Below, piece by piece: positions 47,417-55,570 of a stretch of 64,000 bases of DNA. This DNA comes from Streptomyces sp. NBC_01717 (GTDB lineage: Bacteria > Actinomycetota > Actinomycetes > Streptomycetales > Streptomycetaceae). The position numbers and the translations under genes were made by a program. The stretch is from positions 5,890,001 to 5,954,000 of the forward strand of contig NZ_CP109178.1 of the NCBI RefSeq assembly GCF_036248255.1. The letters run 5' to 3'. The notes under the pieces are model-generated. The model was given only the letters and a program-made list of their open reading frames with translations, made no database searches and was not told the origin of the DNA. Every line of letters begins with the position of its first letter. The first letter of the stretch is position 1.

Positions 47417-49360
47417 TCAGTGGTGCAGGGATCTGGCGCCGATCAGTTCCGCGATGCGTTCCGGGGCCACCGCTCGTGAGTAGAGCCAGCCCTGGCCCGT
47501 GTCGCAGCCGATCCGGCGCAGTCGCTCCGCCTGGCCCGCGGTCTCCACGCACTCCGCGGTGACCGTCAGGCCCAGCCGGTGCGCCAGTTGCACCATCGCC
47601 TCGACGATCGTCTCGTCGGCGGGGCTGGGGTGCGCGCCGTCGTCGTAACGGAAGCCACGTACGAACGAGCCGTCCAGCTTCAGTACCGACACCGGCAGCC
47701 GGCTCAGATAGGCGAGGTTCGAGTAGCCGGTCCCGAAGTCGTCGATGGCGATCCGGACGCCCATGTCGCTGAGCGCCTGGAGCGCCTCCAGGGGGCGGCC
47801 CGCCGAGCCCATCACCGCGGACTCGGTCAGTTCGAGCTGGAGCAGTCCGGGTGCCAGGCCGGTCTCGGCGAGGATCTCCGCGACATCGGTCACCAGGTCC
47901 GAGTCCCAGACCTGCCGTACGGCGACATTGACGCTGATGAACAGCGGCGGCTCGGTCGGATGGTCCAGCTGCCACCGCCGGGCCTGGCGGCACGCCGACT
48001 GCAGCACCCACCGGCCGAGCTGGACGATCGAACCGTCCTCCTCGGCGATCGCGACGAACCGATTCGGCGAGAGCATGCCGAACTGCGGGTGGTTCCAGCG
48101 GACCAGGGCCTCCACCCCGCGTACGACTCCGTCGGCCATCCCGACCAGCGGCTGGTACTCGATGGTGAACTCGCCGCGCTCGACCGCAGGCCGCAGCGTG
48201 GACGAGAGCGCCTGCCGCGTCATCCGGTGAGCGTTGCGCTCGGGGTCGAAGAGTGTCCAGCGGGCTTTCCCGTCCGCCTTCGCCCAGTACAGCGTGGTGT
48301 CGGCGGCCTGCATCAGACCGGTCGCCGAGGTGCCGGCCACGGCCCGCTCCACCACGCCGATCGACGCAGATACGGCCAGCCGCTGGCCGGCCAGGTCGAA
48401 CGGTTTCTGCAGGGCGGTGAGCACCACGCGGGCGAGATCGGTGAGCTGCTGCGTACCGGCGGACTCCTCGACGAGGATCGCGAACTCGTCGCCACCGAGG
48501 CGCGCCACGAGTGAGGCGCCGGTGCGGTGCTGGTTCTCCCGTTCGGCGCAGTCGGTGAGTCTGGCGGCGACGGCGGCGAGCAGCCGGTCGCCGACCCGAT
48601 GGCCCATCGTGTCGTTGACGGCCTTGAACCCGTCCAGGTCGAGGTAGCAGAGCCCGATCCGGCCGTGCCGCCGGGGACCGTCCTGGTCCGGCGGGGTCTC
48701 CAGGGCGGCCGAGAGGCGTTCGAAGAACAGCGTCCGGTTGGGCAGCCGGGTCACCGGGTCGTGCATCTGGAGGTGGCGCAGCCGCTTCTGCAGCTCGCGC
48801 CGGTCGCTGATGTCGGCGACGGAGAGCAGTACGGGACAGGAACCGGCGGAGGAACCGGGCGGCGTCTGCGGCATCGGTGCGACGGTGATCTCGGCCCACA
48901 GCGAGCGCCCGTCGGGGTGCTTGAGCCTGCGCGTGCAGCGGAACCGGGAGCGCCTGCCGCGCAGCACCTCGCGGTACGCATGCCAGGTGCGGCCGTCCGA
49001 CGAGACGTCGAGCAGATCGGACGCGGACTGCGCGGTCAGCGCCGCGGGGGCGGCGCCGAGCAGCGTGCCGAGGGCGTCGTTGGCGGTGAGGATCAGGCCT
49101 TCGTGGTCGACGACGGCCATCGGAAGGGCGGCGGCCCGGAAGGCGGCCCGGTAGTCGGTGCCACGGCCGACCGGCCCGGACTCGCCGATGCCGTCGGCCG
49201 TTCCGTCTGCGAGGCCGTCTCCGGCCTCCGCGATCCCGTCCGCGGCCTCGTTTCCGGCCCGCGCCGACGCGGGATCCGTATGACGCTCCGTGACCGGCGG
49301 TCGCGCGGTAGGGGGTGCTGTGCCTGCCGGGGGCCTCGGCCCTTCGGAGGTTTCGCTCAC
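47417..49360 (-). CDS. PAS-GGDEF-EAL c-di-GMP enzyme (CdgA-like)
   Basis: Composite diguanylate cyclase/phosphodiesterase of 647 residues. A disordered N terminus of about 65 residues leads to a PAS domain (LPMAVVDHEGLILTANDALG). The GGDEF domain has an intact signature ARLGGDEFAILVEE and LYWAKADGKARW. The EAL domain has an intact VEALVRWNHP and IAIDDFGTGYSNLAYL, so both activities are possible. The gene organisation and location fit CdgA of Streptomyces, a known BldD target that influences development. The GTG at 49360 has GGGAG 6 bases upstream. It converges on the flavin oxidoreductase gene. Confidence 0.87.
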   Translation of the reverse strand: MSETSEGPRPPAGTAPPTARPPVTERHTDPASARAGNEAADGIAEAGDGLADGTADGIGESGPVGRGTDYRAAFRAAALPMAVVDHEGLILTANDALGTLLGAAPAALTAQSASDLLDVSSDGRTWHAYREVLRGRRSRFRCTRRLKHPDGRSLWAEITVAPMPQTPPGSSAGSCPVLLSVADISDRRELQKRLRHLQMHDPVTRLPNRTLFFERLSAALETPPDQDGPRRHGRIGLCYLDLDGFKAVNDTMGHRVGDRLLAAVAARLTDCAERENQHRTGASLVARLGGDEFAILVEESAGTQQLTDLARVVLTALQKPFDLAGQRLAVSASIGVVERAVAGTSATGLMQAADTTLYWAKADGKARWTLFDPERNAHRMTRQALSSTLRPAVERGEFTIEYQPLVGMADGVVRGVEALVRWNHPQFGMLSPNRFVAIAEEDGSIVQLGRWVLQSACRQARRWQLDHPTEPPLFISVNVAVRQVWDSDLVTDVAEILAETGLAPGLLQLELTESAVMGSAGRPLEALQALSDMGVRIAIDDFGTGYSNLAYLSRLPVSVLKLDGSFVRGFRYDDGAHPSPADETIVEAMVQLAHRLGLTVTAECVETAGQAERLRRIGCDTGQGWLYSRAVAPERIAELIGARSLHH

Positions 49361-49767
49361 CGCTCGCTCCCGCCGTGCAGTTCTGTCCTGAACAGATGTG
49401 GTCGGACTGGGCCCGCCGCGTGGAGTGCCGCTGTCGGGGCGGAAACCACGCAGGAAAGCGTGGTGAAGCATAGAGGTTGTCGTCCGGCCCGTTCCAGCTC
49501 CGCTCCCGATCCGGGCCCGCCGATCACCCCGCATGGACCATTTGCGCGCCGATCCGGTTTGCCCAGGACTGATTGTTTCTGTGCGGCTCTGTTCTTTCCA
49601 GTCGATCTTGAGTCTGTCTTGCGCAGTTGCGGTGATCGATTATGACTGTCCGTGAAAAGGCATCGGGTGCGGTCTGTTTACCCGAGTGGGGCAGCACAAC
49701 AGGGCGTACACCACCAAACCGGAACAGGCTGGGTTGCGAGTCCCGCATCCCGCACCCGGAGGTCGAT
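49361..49767. promoter_or_regulatory. Divergent promoter region between cdgA-like and M6 protease genes
   Basis: A 407-base gap with no gene I can support. CCACGC-aggaaa-GCGTGG at 49446-49463 is a perfect 6-bp hairpin in the putative leader of the GGDEF-EAL gene. I found no convincing BldD box, although the region is the expected place for one. Confidence 0.5.
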
Positions 49768-51009
49768 GTGCCGCATAAGCGCAGACTCGCGGGAGTGGAG
49801 AGGCCGAGTCCGCGTGGCGTGCTGGCAGGGCTGATCGCGCTTCTGGCGCTCGCCGCCATCTCTCTTGTCGCCGGTCCGGCCGTGGCCGCCACCGGAGCGG
49901 CCGGCCCGTGCGCCCTGCCCCGGACCGAGGTGCACCACTCGCTGGGAGTGGGTGACTGGAACGACGCCTACCCGCGCCCCGACCACGCGCTCGACGCGGT
50001 CATGATCTTCCTCTCCTTCACGGACGCCCGCCCCATCACCACCCCCGCCGAGCTGACCGCCGACTACTTCCCCGCCACCACCCAGTTCTTCCAGCGCGCC
50101 TCGTACGGGAAGTTCACTCTGCGCACGCACCCGCAGCGGCACTGGATCCAGATGCCCCGGAGCTCCACCGCGTACGGGATAAAGCGTGACTGGGACGACG
50201 GTCGGCGCAGCGAGTATCTGCGTGACGCGATTGCCGCAGCCGACGACCAGGTCGACTTCTCGAAGTACGACATCGTCTATCTGGTCGCCGACCCGGACGC
50301 TCCCGGCGTCGACTCCGATGCCACCAAGGTCGTCAACTTCGACCAGCCGCTGCACGCCGACGGCGCGGACATCAGACGTGTCGTCACCGTTTTCGAACAG
50401 CATCCGCCGGACCGGAACGTGCTGGCCCATGAGACCGGGCACGTCTTCGACCTGCCGGACCTCTACCACCGGCCGACGGACGGCAAGGGCGACTGGGACA
50501 CGTACGTCGGCGACTGGGACGTGATGGGCAGCCAGTTCGGCCTCGCGCCGGATCTGTTCGGCTGGCAGAAGTGGAAGGTGGGCTGGCTGGACCGCGGGCA
50601 GGTGGTGTGCATCCAGCGCACGCAGGACATCACCCTGGAGTCGATGGCCGCCGCACCGGCGCGTGGCGCGTCCCTCGGGACGCGGCTCGCGGTGATCAGG
50701 ACCGGGGTGGGCGGCGTGGTGGCGATGGAGGCCCGCAGCGCCACCGGCAACGACCGGTCGACCTGCAGCGAAGGGGTGCTGATCTACCGGGTCCGCAACG
50801 GGACGTCGTCCGGTGGCGGGCCCATCCAGGTCATCGACACCCACCCCCACACCGACGCCTGCTGGGACCTGTCGGTCTACCCGCCGCTCGCGGACGCCCC
50901 GCTGCGGGTCGGGGAGACGTACACCATTCCCGGTGAGCACACCAGGGTCGAGGTCGCGGACCGGACGCCGTCGGGTGCGTGGACGGTCAGGATCACCACC
51001 GGCACGTGA
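49768..51009 (+). CDS. Secreted M6-family metalloprotease
   Basis: Extracellular zinc protease of 413 residues. The signal peptide (LAGLIALLALAAISLVAGPA) is cleaved near AVAATGAAG. The zinc motif is HETGHVFDLPDLYH, followed by WDVMGSQFG, a Met-turn-like segment. The conserved N-terminal KFTLRTHPQRHW region and the C-terminal ELQ-free beta domain fit immune-inhibitor-A-like proteases. The GTG at 49768 has GGAGG 5 bases upstream. It ends 23 bases before a hairpin shared with the tRNA-Lys gene. It may degrade host or competitor proteins, but no target can be inferred. Confidence 0.85.
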   Translation: MPHKRRLAGVERPSPRGVLAGLIALLALAAISLVAGPAVAATGAAGPCALPRTEVHHSLGVGDWNDAYPRPDHALDAVMIFLSFTDARPITTPAELTADYFPATTQFFQRASYGKFTLRTHPQRHWIQMPRSSTAYGIKRDWDDGRRSEYLRDAIAAADDQVDFSKYDIVYLVADPDAPGVDSDATKVVNFDQPLHADGADIRRVVTVFEQHPPDRNVLAHETGHVFDLPDLYHRPTDGKGDWDTYVGDWDVMGSQFGLAPDLFGWQKWKVGWLDRGQVVCIQRTQDITLESMAAAPARGASLGTRLAVIRTGVGGVVAMEARSATGNDRSTCSEGVLIYRVRNGTSSGGGPIQVIDTHPHTDACWDLSVYPPLADAPLRVGETYTIPGEHTRVEVADRTPSGAWTVRITTGT

Positions 51010-51031
51010 GCAACCGGTCCGGCGGTGAAAC

Positions 51032-51065
51032 GAAGAAGCCCCCCGCTTGCGCGAGGGGCCTCTTC
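51032..51065. terminator. Shared terminator of M6 protease and tRNA-Lys copy 3
   Basis: GAAGAAGCCCCCCGC (51032-51046), loop TTGC, GCGAGGGGCCTCTTC (51051-51065); 13 of 15 base pairs match. It lies between the protease stop (plus) and the tRNA 3' end (minus), so it can serve both. Confidence 0.8.
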
Positions 51066-51071
51066 CGTCTG

Positions 51072-51145
51072 TGCGCCGCCAGGGACTCGAACCCCGGACC
51101 CGCTGATTAAGAGTCAGCTGCTCTAACCAACTGAGCTAGCGGCGC
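51072..51145 (-). tRNA. tRNA-Lys(CTT), copy 3
   Basis: Identical to the copies at 31579 and 39670. Its 5' ten bases (51136-51145) overlap the 3' end of the upstream primase-like gene, whose TAG stop lies in the acceptor/D-arm junction. The promoter must lie inside that gene; a -10-like TAAGGT lies about 22 bases upstream. Confidence 0.97.
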
Positions 51146-51900
51146 CTGCTGACGTCGTAGACCTTAGCATCCTGATCGGCGGGAGGAAAAATCGAATTCC
51201 TGGCCGTCGACGCGGGCGCCGAGCGGGTCACGCGTACACAGGCCCAGAGAAGTACGTCGGGGCCCGGCAGCCACGGGTGACGAGTGTCGGGGGCGACCAC
51301 CCACCGGGGCCCGGGAGAGGTGGAACCGCAGGCCAGGGGCGGGACGGTCACCGCGTCGCCGGTGCCGTGACAGAGCAGCGGCGGGAACCTGTTCGCCTGG
51401 TCGTCCGGCCCTCCGGGCGCCTGCGGGTCGTGTTCCGTCACCGGCTCGGGGCGACTGCCCCACTCCTCCCAGTCGAGCAGCGACGGCAGCCGCTGGGCGG
51501 TCCCGGGAGCGGCGAACAGCAGCATCCGCCCGCGGTGTGAGGCGACCGGGCCCGAGCCGGGCCCGTCGGCCCACAGGTGCTCCAGCATGCGCCGCCCGAA
51601 GAGCGCGGGGACATTGACCACGTCGAACGCGGAGCCGCACGGCAGCACGCCGGGGGAGCCGGGGTGGGCCTGCCACTGGGTGAGCGTGGAGCGCGGATAG
51701 GCCGTGGCGCCGGCGAGCCAGGCGGCGCCCGCCGCGGTGACCTGCGCGGTCTGATGCCCGGCTGGATTCCCGGGCTGGGACCCGGCCTGGGTTCCGGTCC
51801 GGTCCCCGGTCTGGTCCCGCAGGGCGGCGAAGATGTCGACGCTGTGGTGGGACCCGGTGCCGGGGTACAGGGTCGATTGGTCTGGCAGCCATGCACTCAT
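51136..51900 (-). CDS. Primase/polymerase-like Streptomyces protein (weak)
   Basis: Protein of 254 residues without signal or membrane segments. AAGAAWLAGATAYPRSTLTQ, FDVVNVPALFGRRMLEHLWA and WVVAPDTRHPWLPGPDVLLW resemble the short proteins annotated as bifunctional DNA primase/polymerase in Streptomyces. The primase metal motif DxD is not clearly visible, so activity is doubtful. A Gln/Gly/Thr/Asn-rich segment lies at about 35-55. The frame ends inside the tRNA-Lys gene, reading RRR then TAG from the tRNA acceptor stem. The start is ATG 51900 or GTG 51906; no strong ribosome-binding site. Confidence 0.55.
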   Translation of the reverse strand: MSAWLPDQSTLYPGTGSHHSVDIFAALRDQTGDRTGTQAGSQPGNPAGHQTAQVTAAGAAWLAGATAYPRSTLTQWQAHPGSPGVLPCGSAFDVVNVPALFGRRMLEHLWADGPGSGPVASHRGRMLLFAAPGTAQRLPSLLDWEEWGSRPEPVTEHDPQAPGGPDDQANRFPPLLCHGTGDAVTVPPLACGSTSPGPRWVVAPDTRHPWLPGPDVLLWACVRVTRSAPASTARNSIFPPADQDAKVYDVSRRR

Positions 51901-52049
51901 GTGCACTGGTCTACCGGGAGTGACGGTCCGGATTCCAAGAGTTGCCGGAAATCGGGACAGGGTGGTGGGGGGAGGAGTATCTTGCCCGCGGGCATATGCC
52001 AGCGGCTGTACCCGGAGTCAGCTCCCGGCAAGGGCAGGACGCTCCGGCG

Positions 52050-52391
52050 TCACGGTCTGGCGCCGCCCAGCAGGCTCCGGCCGAATTCGACCATCTTCTT
52101 CGCGTAGTCCTCGGTCCACTCCGCGCGCTCCGCGATGTCCGCGGTGGTCAGCCGGTCGAACCGGCGCGGGTCGGCCAGCTGGGCAGCGGCGATCGCCTGG
52201 AACTCGACCGCGCGGTCGGTCGCGGCGCGGAATGCCAGGGTCAGCTCGGTGGCGCGGTCCAGCATCTCCTTCGGGTCGTCCATCGACTCCAGGTCGAAGA
52301 AGTGCTCGGGATCGGCGACCGCCGCCGACGGCTCGAAGAGCAGGGGCGCGGGGCGCAGCCGCTGCCGCTCGTTCCGCTCGGGTTGTGCCAT
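52050..52391 (-). CDS. Conserved hypothetical Streptomyces protein
   Basis: Soluble, acidic protein of 113 residues. The sequence LFEPSAAVADPEHFFDLESM followed by DPKEMLDRATELTLAFRAAT is predicted to be mainly helical. The C terminus RFDRLTTADIAERAEWTEDY has HTH-like spacing but no strong signature. AAGGAGG lies 7 bases before the ATG at 52391, so it is a real gene. I do not recognise a family with a known function. Confidence 0.7.
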   Translation of the reverse strand: MAQPERNERQRLRPAPLLFEPSAAVADPEHFFDLESMDDPKEMLDRATELTLAFRAATDRAVEFQAIAAAQLADPRRFDRLTTADIAERAEWTEDYAKKMVEFGRSLLGGARP

Positions 52392-52631
52392 GTGGTGTTC
52401 CTCCTTCGGTGGGCCCGACGGCCACCCTCTATTGTCCAACCCGCCGCAAGTGCGCTTCGGGAAGGTGCACGGGGCCGGTGCGCGGGGGTGCGCACCAACA
52501 CACCGGGCGCGACGCGCGCCCCACGGTGGCCCATCGCCCACGGCCCGACGACGTTACGGACGCCATCGCACCGGCGCCGTGACGGATGCCACAGCACCGG
52601 CGACGCTACGGCGCCCTCCGCACCGGCGGCG

Positions 52632-53966
52632 TCACGGCGCCCACCGCACCCGGTGTTCCGCGAGATGCGCCAGGACCGCGTGGTTCGCCTCCCAGCCGTC
52701 GGGGAACTTCACCGTGACACCCAGCTGGACCGGTTCCGTCGACGGATGTTCGTCCAGCAGGTCGGAGACGCCCTCGCGGCAGACCACGACGCAGGCATGG
52801 CGGTGCCGCGAGGCCAGGACGCACAGTCGGCCCGTCTCCAGGTGGAACGCCGTGGCGTCCGGGCGGCCGGACAGCGGGTGCAGGACCACCGTCACATCGA
52901 ATTCGCGGCCCTGGAGCCGGTTCGCCGTGTCCACCGCCACACCCGTCACACCGAGCTCCGCGAGCGCGGCCCGTACCGCCGCGGCCTGGTCCCGATGGGC
53001 GGTGCCGACCGCGACCCGGTCCGCCGTCACCGCAGCGGGCTCGGGGGAGCGCTCGCTCGTCGCCGCGCCGCCCCGGTCCAGCAGACGGCGCACCACCAGA
53101 GCCACCGCCCGCACCGCCTCCGGATCCGTACGCGGGGTGTGCCGGGCCGGAAGTTCGAGCAGGCCCCAGCCGGACTCCGCGGCCTCGTCCAGCACCCGGT
53201 CCGGGGCGGAGCCGTCCGACGCGACACCGAACGACAGCCGCCGGTCGCCGTGGTCCGTGCCGCTGCGGAACGGGGTGTACGGGTAGAACGCGTCCGAGAC
53301 CAGCGGAGCCGCCGACGCGGGCAGCCGCCACGACACCGGCAGCCGGTGCTGCGGCAACTCCGGGTTGTGCGCCAGCAGGGTGGAGACCGCGCTCGCCGAC
53401 GGGTCGTACGACAACCCCGCCCACTGGTCCGCGCCGACGATCGAGAACGGGTCCAGCTGGCCGGGATCGCCGACGAACAGCGCCCGTTCGAAGAGCCCGG
53501 CGACGGCCAGCAGCGCGTCCGAGCGCATCTGGTACGCCTCGTCGACGATCGCGTGCCCCCACGGCTCGACGTTCTTCACATGCGCCCACTTGGCGGCCGT
53601 CGAGATGACGACGTCAAGTCCGGCGAGGTCCGCCGCCTTTGCCGATTTCCGTACGTTGGCCAGGCCGTCCAGCACCTTGTCGTACGGGTCCGAGTCATTG
53701 CTGTGCAGCCGCCCGACCGGCAGCCCCGGGTCCTTCTCGGCCAGTCGCACCACCAGGTCGTCGACCTGGGCGTTGGTCTGCGCGACCACCATCAACGGGC
53801 GCCCGGCGGCCGCCAGTTCGAGTGCGGCGCGCACCACGAGCGTCGACTTGCCCGCGCCCGGCGGGGAGTCCACCACGATGCCGCGTGCCGTGCCGTGCAG
53901 CGTGTCGTCCAGGATCGCGGTGGTTGCCCGTCCCGCCGCCGCGCCCGGGTCGAATACGGCTGTCAC
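52632..53966 (-). CDS. SF1B (UPF1/Dna2-like) helicase of a split-Dna2 module
   Basis: ATPase of 444 residues. Walker A is DSPPGAGKST (about 33-42), Walker B AIVDEAYQM (about 139-147), motif III FVGDPGQLDP (164-173), then VSWRLPASAAPLVSDAFYPY, motif V VDTANRLQGREFDVTVVLHP and motif VI CVLASRHRHACVVV. This order is typical of UPF1-like SF1B helicases, which travel 5' to 3'. There is no nuclease domain in this polypeptide; a Cas4-like nuclease is encoded two genes upstream. Its GTG overlaps the stop of the middle gene (GTGA at 53963-53966), so it is translationally coupled. Confidence 0.85.
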   Translation of the reverse strand: MTAVFDPGAAAGRATTAILDDTLHGTARGIVVDSPPGAGKSTLVVRAALELAAAGRPLMVVAQTNAQVDDLVVRLAEKDPGLPVGRLHSNDSDPYDKVLDGLANVRKSAKAADLAGLDVVISTAAKWAHVKNVEPWGHAIVDEAYQMRSDALLAVAGLFERALFVGDPGQLDPFSIVGADQWAGLSYDPSASAVSTLLAHNPELPQHRLPVSWRLPASAAPLVSDAFYPYTPFRSGTDHGDRRLSFGVASDGSAPDRVLDEAAESGWGLLELPARHTPRTDPEAVRAVALVVRRLLDRGGAATSERSPEPAAVTADRVAVGTAHRDQAAAVRAALAELGVTGVAVDTANRLQGREFDVTVVLHPLSGRPDATAFHLETGRLCVLASRHRHACVVVCREGVSDLLDEHPSTEPVQLGVTVKFPDGWEANHAVLAHLAEHRVRWAP

Positions 53967-55570
53967 AGAAGGTCCTCCGCGGTCACGAGGTCGGGGTTCT
54001 CGGCGGCGGCGCCCGGCGGACCGCCGTGCGTCCAGGGGGTGTCCTCCGGGTCCGGCAGCTTCGGGCCGCCGCGCTGATCGTGCTCGAACAGCGTCCACGC
54101 GATCCGGTCGCCGGGCTCCGGCAGCGAACCCGGGGCCGGCTCCTTGCTCCGGCCCATCCGGTCGGTGATCCGCAGCACGAGCAGGGCCTCATCCGGTCCG
54201 GCGGCGTCCTCGGAGGCGTACTCCACGAACTCGGCGGTCTGCGGCCTGCCGTCCAGCGAGCGGTACACCTTCGTCCGCTCACCGAGATGTGGGCGCTCGT
54301 CCGTCCGGACCGTGACCAGCGGACGCGGCGATGGCCGCTTCGACTCGCTGTACGCCATCACCACCTCCGTCACCTCCCCGACGAACGCCTCGCCGGCCAG
54401 TCGCCGCCCCGCCAGCACCAGCGGATCGTCCAGCGCCTCCTGGGCCTCCAGCTGCGTCTGCGCCGTCTCCCGGGACGCCAGCTTCTGGGCTGCCGTCACC
54501 GCGTCGTCCCGCCGCGGCTGCGGCGGCTCCCCGGACCGCACCCGGTCCCGGTGGCCGGTGAACGACCAGCGGTCCCGGGTCCAGCGGTCCTCGGACCTGG
54601 ACCCGGGCGGCAGCTGCATCATCAGGTCCAGCCCCCGCCACACCGCATCCCAGGTGGGCCGCAGCACCCCGGCGAGCAGCGAACCGATCTCCCGTTCGGC
54701 CGCTGTCAGTTCGGCGAGCCGGGCGTCGGCCGCGAGCCCGTCCTCGGCCGCCGCGAGTGCCGTGCGCGCCCGGTCGTACTTCTCGATCGCTGGTGCGAGC
54801 AGCCGGTTGTCGAACGCCGGGTCCGTGGCCGGACCGGCCGGCGGGCACACCAGCTGGCCGCCGCCGTCCCGCTCCAGCTCGGCCCGGAGCGCGGCCTCCG
54901 CCCCGGACTCGCCCGCAGGAGGGTCGATCCAGGCGAGCAGGGCCCCCAGATGCTGGTCCTCCAGCGTGGACTGTCCGGTCGCCCAGTGCCGGTTCAGCAG
55001 GTCGGTCGCGGCGAGGAGCAGCGAGGAGCCCGGCACCCGGGCCCGCTCCCCGTAGTGCGTCAGCCAGCGGCCGAGCAGCGGGACACGGGCCGGGGCAGGG
55101 TACGGGGTGTCCGGATCGTCCTCGGCGGTGCGCCGGAACCGCATGGAACGGCCCAGCAGCCGTACGAAGTCGATACCTGCCCGGCTCGGCACGATCAACT
55201 GCGGCGCGTCCGTGCACAGTTCGACCTCGACCTTGACCTTCTTGCCGGTCTCGGGATCGGTCTCGTTGCGCTCGGCCGGCTCGACCACGTCCGCGTACGA
55301 CTCGATGTGCGGCAGGACCGCCTCGGCCAGGTCGGCGAGGAACGCGAACCGCAGGTCACGGTCGCGCGGCTGGGCCACGGTCAGCAGCCGCGGCGCGTCC
55401 CGGTCGGTTCCCACGAGCGCGCCGAGCGGGGCGCCCGCCTCACCGGCGGTGGTCAGCGGCACGAGGACGAGCGGCCGGCCGGTGAGATGGCGGTGCAGAA
55501 CGGTGGCCATCGGCTGCGCCCGCCCGCTCTCCACGGCCTCGAGCCGGGCCAGGGTGCTGATCAGCGACAT
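53963..55570 (-). CDS. Unknown 535-residue protein between nuclease and helicase
   Basis: Large soluble protein with no motif I can name. It begins MSLISTLARLEAVESGRAQP, has several acidic and Arg-rich stretches, and a helical central region (LAADARLAELTAAEREIGSL) that could form a coiled coil. A small hydrophobic, Cys-poor C-terminal half contains TVRTDERPHLGERTKVYRSL. No Walker, zinc or nuclease signature is visible. Its ends overlap both neighbours (10 bases with the nuclease gene and 4 with the helicase gene), so it is an integral component of the operon and probably bridges the two enzymes (inference). Confidence 0.8.
   Translation of the reverse strand: MSLISTLARLEAVESGRAQPMATVLHRHLTGRPLVLVPLTTAGEAGAPLGALVGTDRDAPRLLTVAQPRDRDLRFAFLADLAEAVLPHIESYADVVEPAERNETDPETGKKVKVEVELCTDAPQLIVPSRAGIDFVRLLGRSMRFRRTAEDDPDTPYPAPARVPLLGRWLTHYGERARVPGSSLLLAATDLLNRHWATGQSTLEDQHLGALLAWIDPPAGESGAEAALRAELERDGGGQLVCPPAGPATDPAFDNRLLAPAIEKYDRARTALAAAEDGLAADARLAELTAAEREIGSLLAGVLRPTWDAVWRGLDLMMQLPPGSRSEDRWTRDRWSFTGHRDRVRSGEPPQPRRDDAVTAAQKLASRETAQTQLEAQEALDDPLVLAGRRLAGEAFVGEVTEVVMAYSESKRPSPRPLVTVRTDERPHLGERTKVYRSLDGRPQTAEFVEYASEDAAGPDEALLVLRITDRMGRSKEPAPGSLPEPGDRIAWTLFEHDQRGGPKLPDPEDTPWTHGGPPGAAAENPDLVTAEDLL

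Noticed and set aside
49361..49767. BldD box upstream of the cdgA-like gene
   Set aside because: BldD regulation is expected from the literature, but I could not find a site matching the consensus with confidence.
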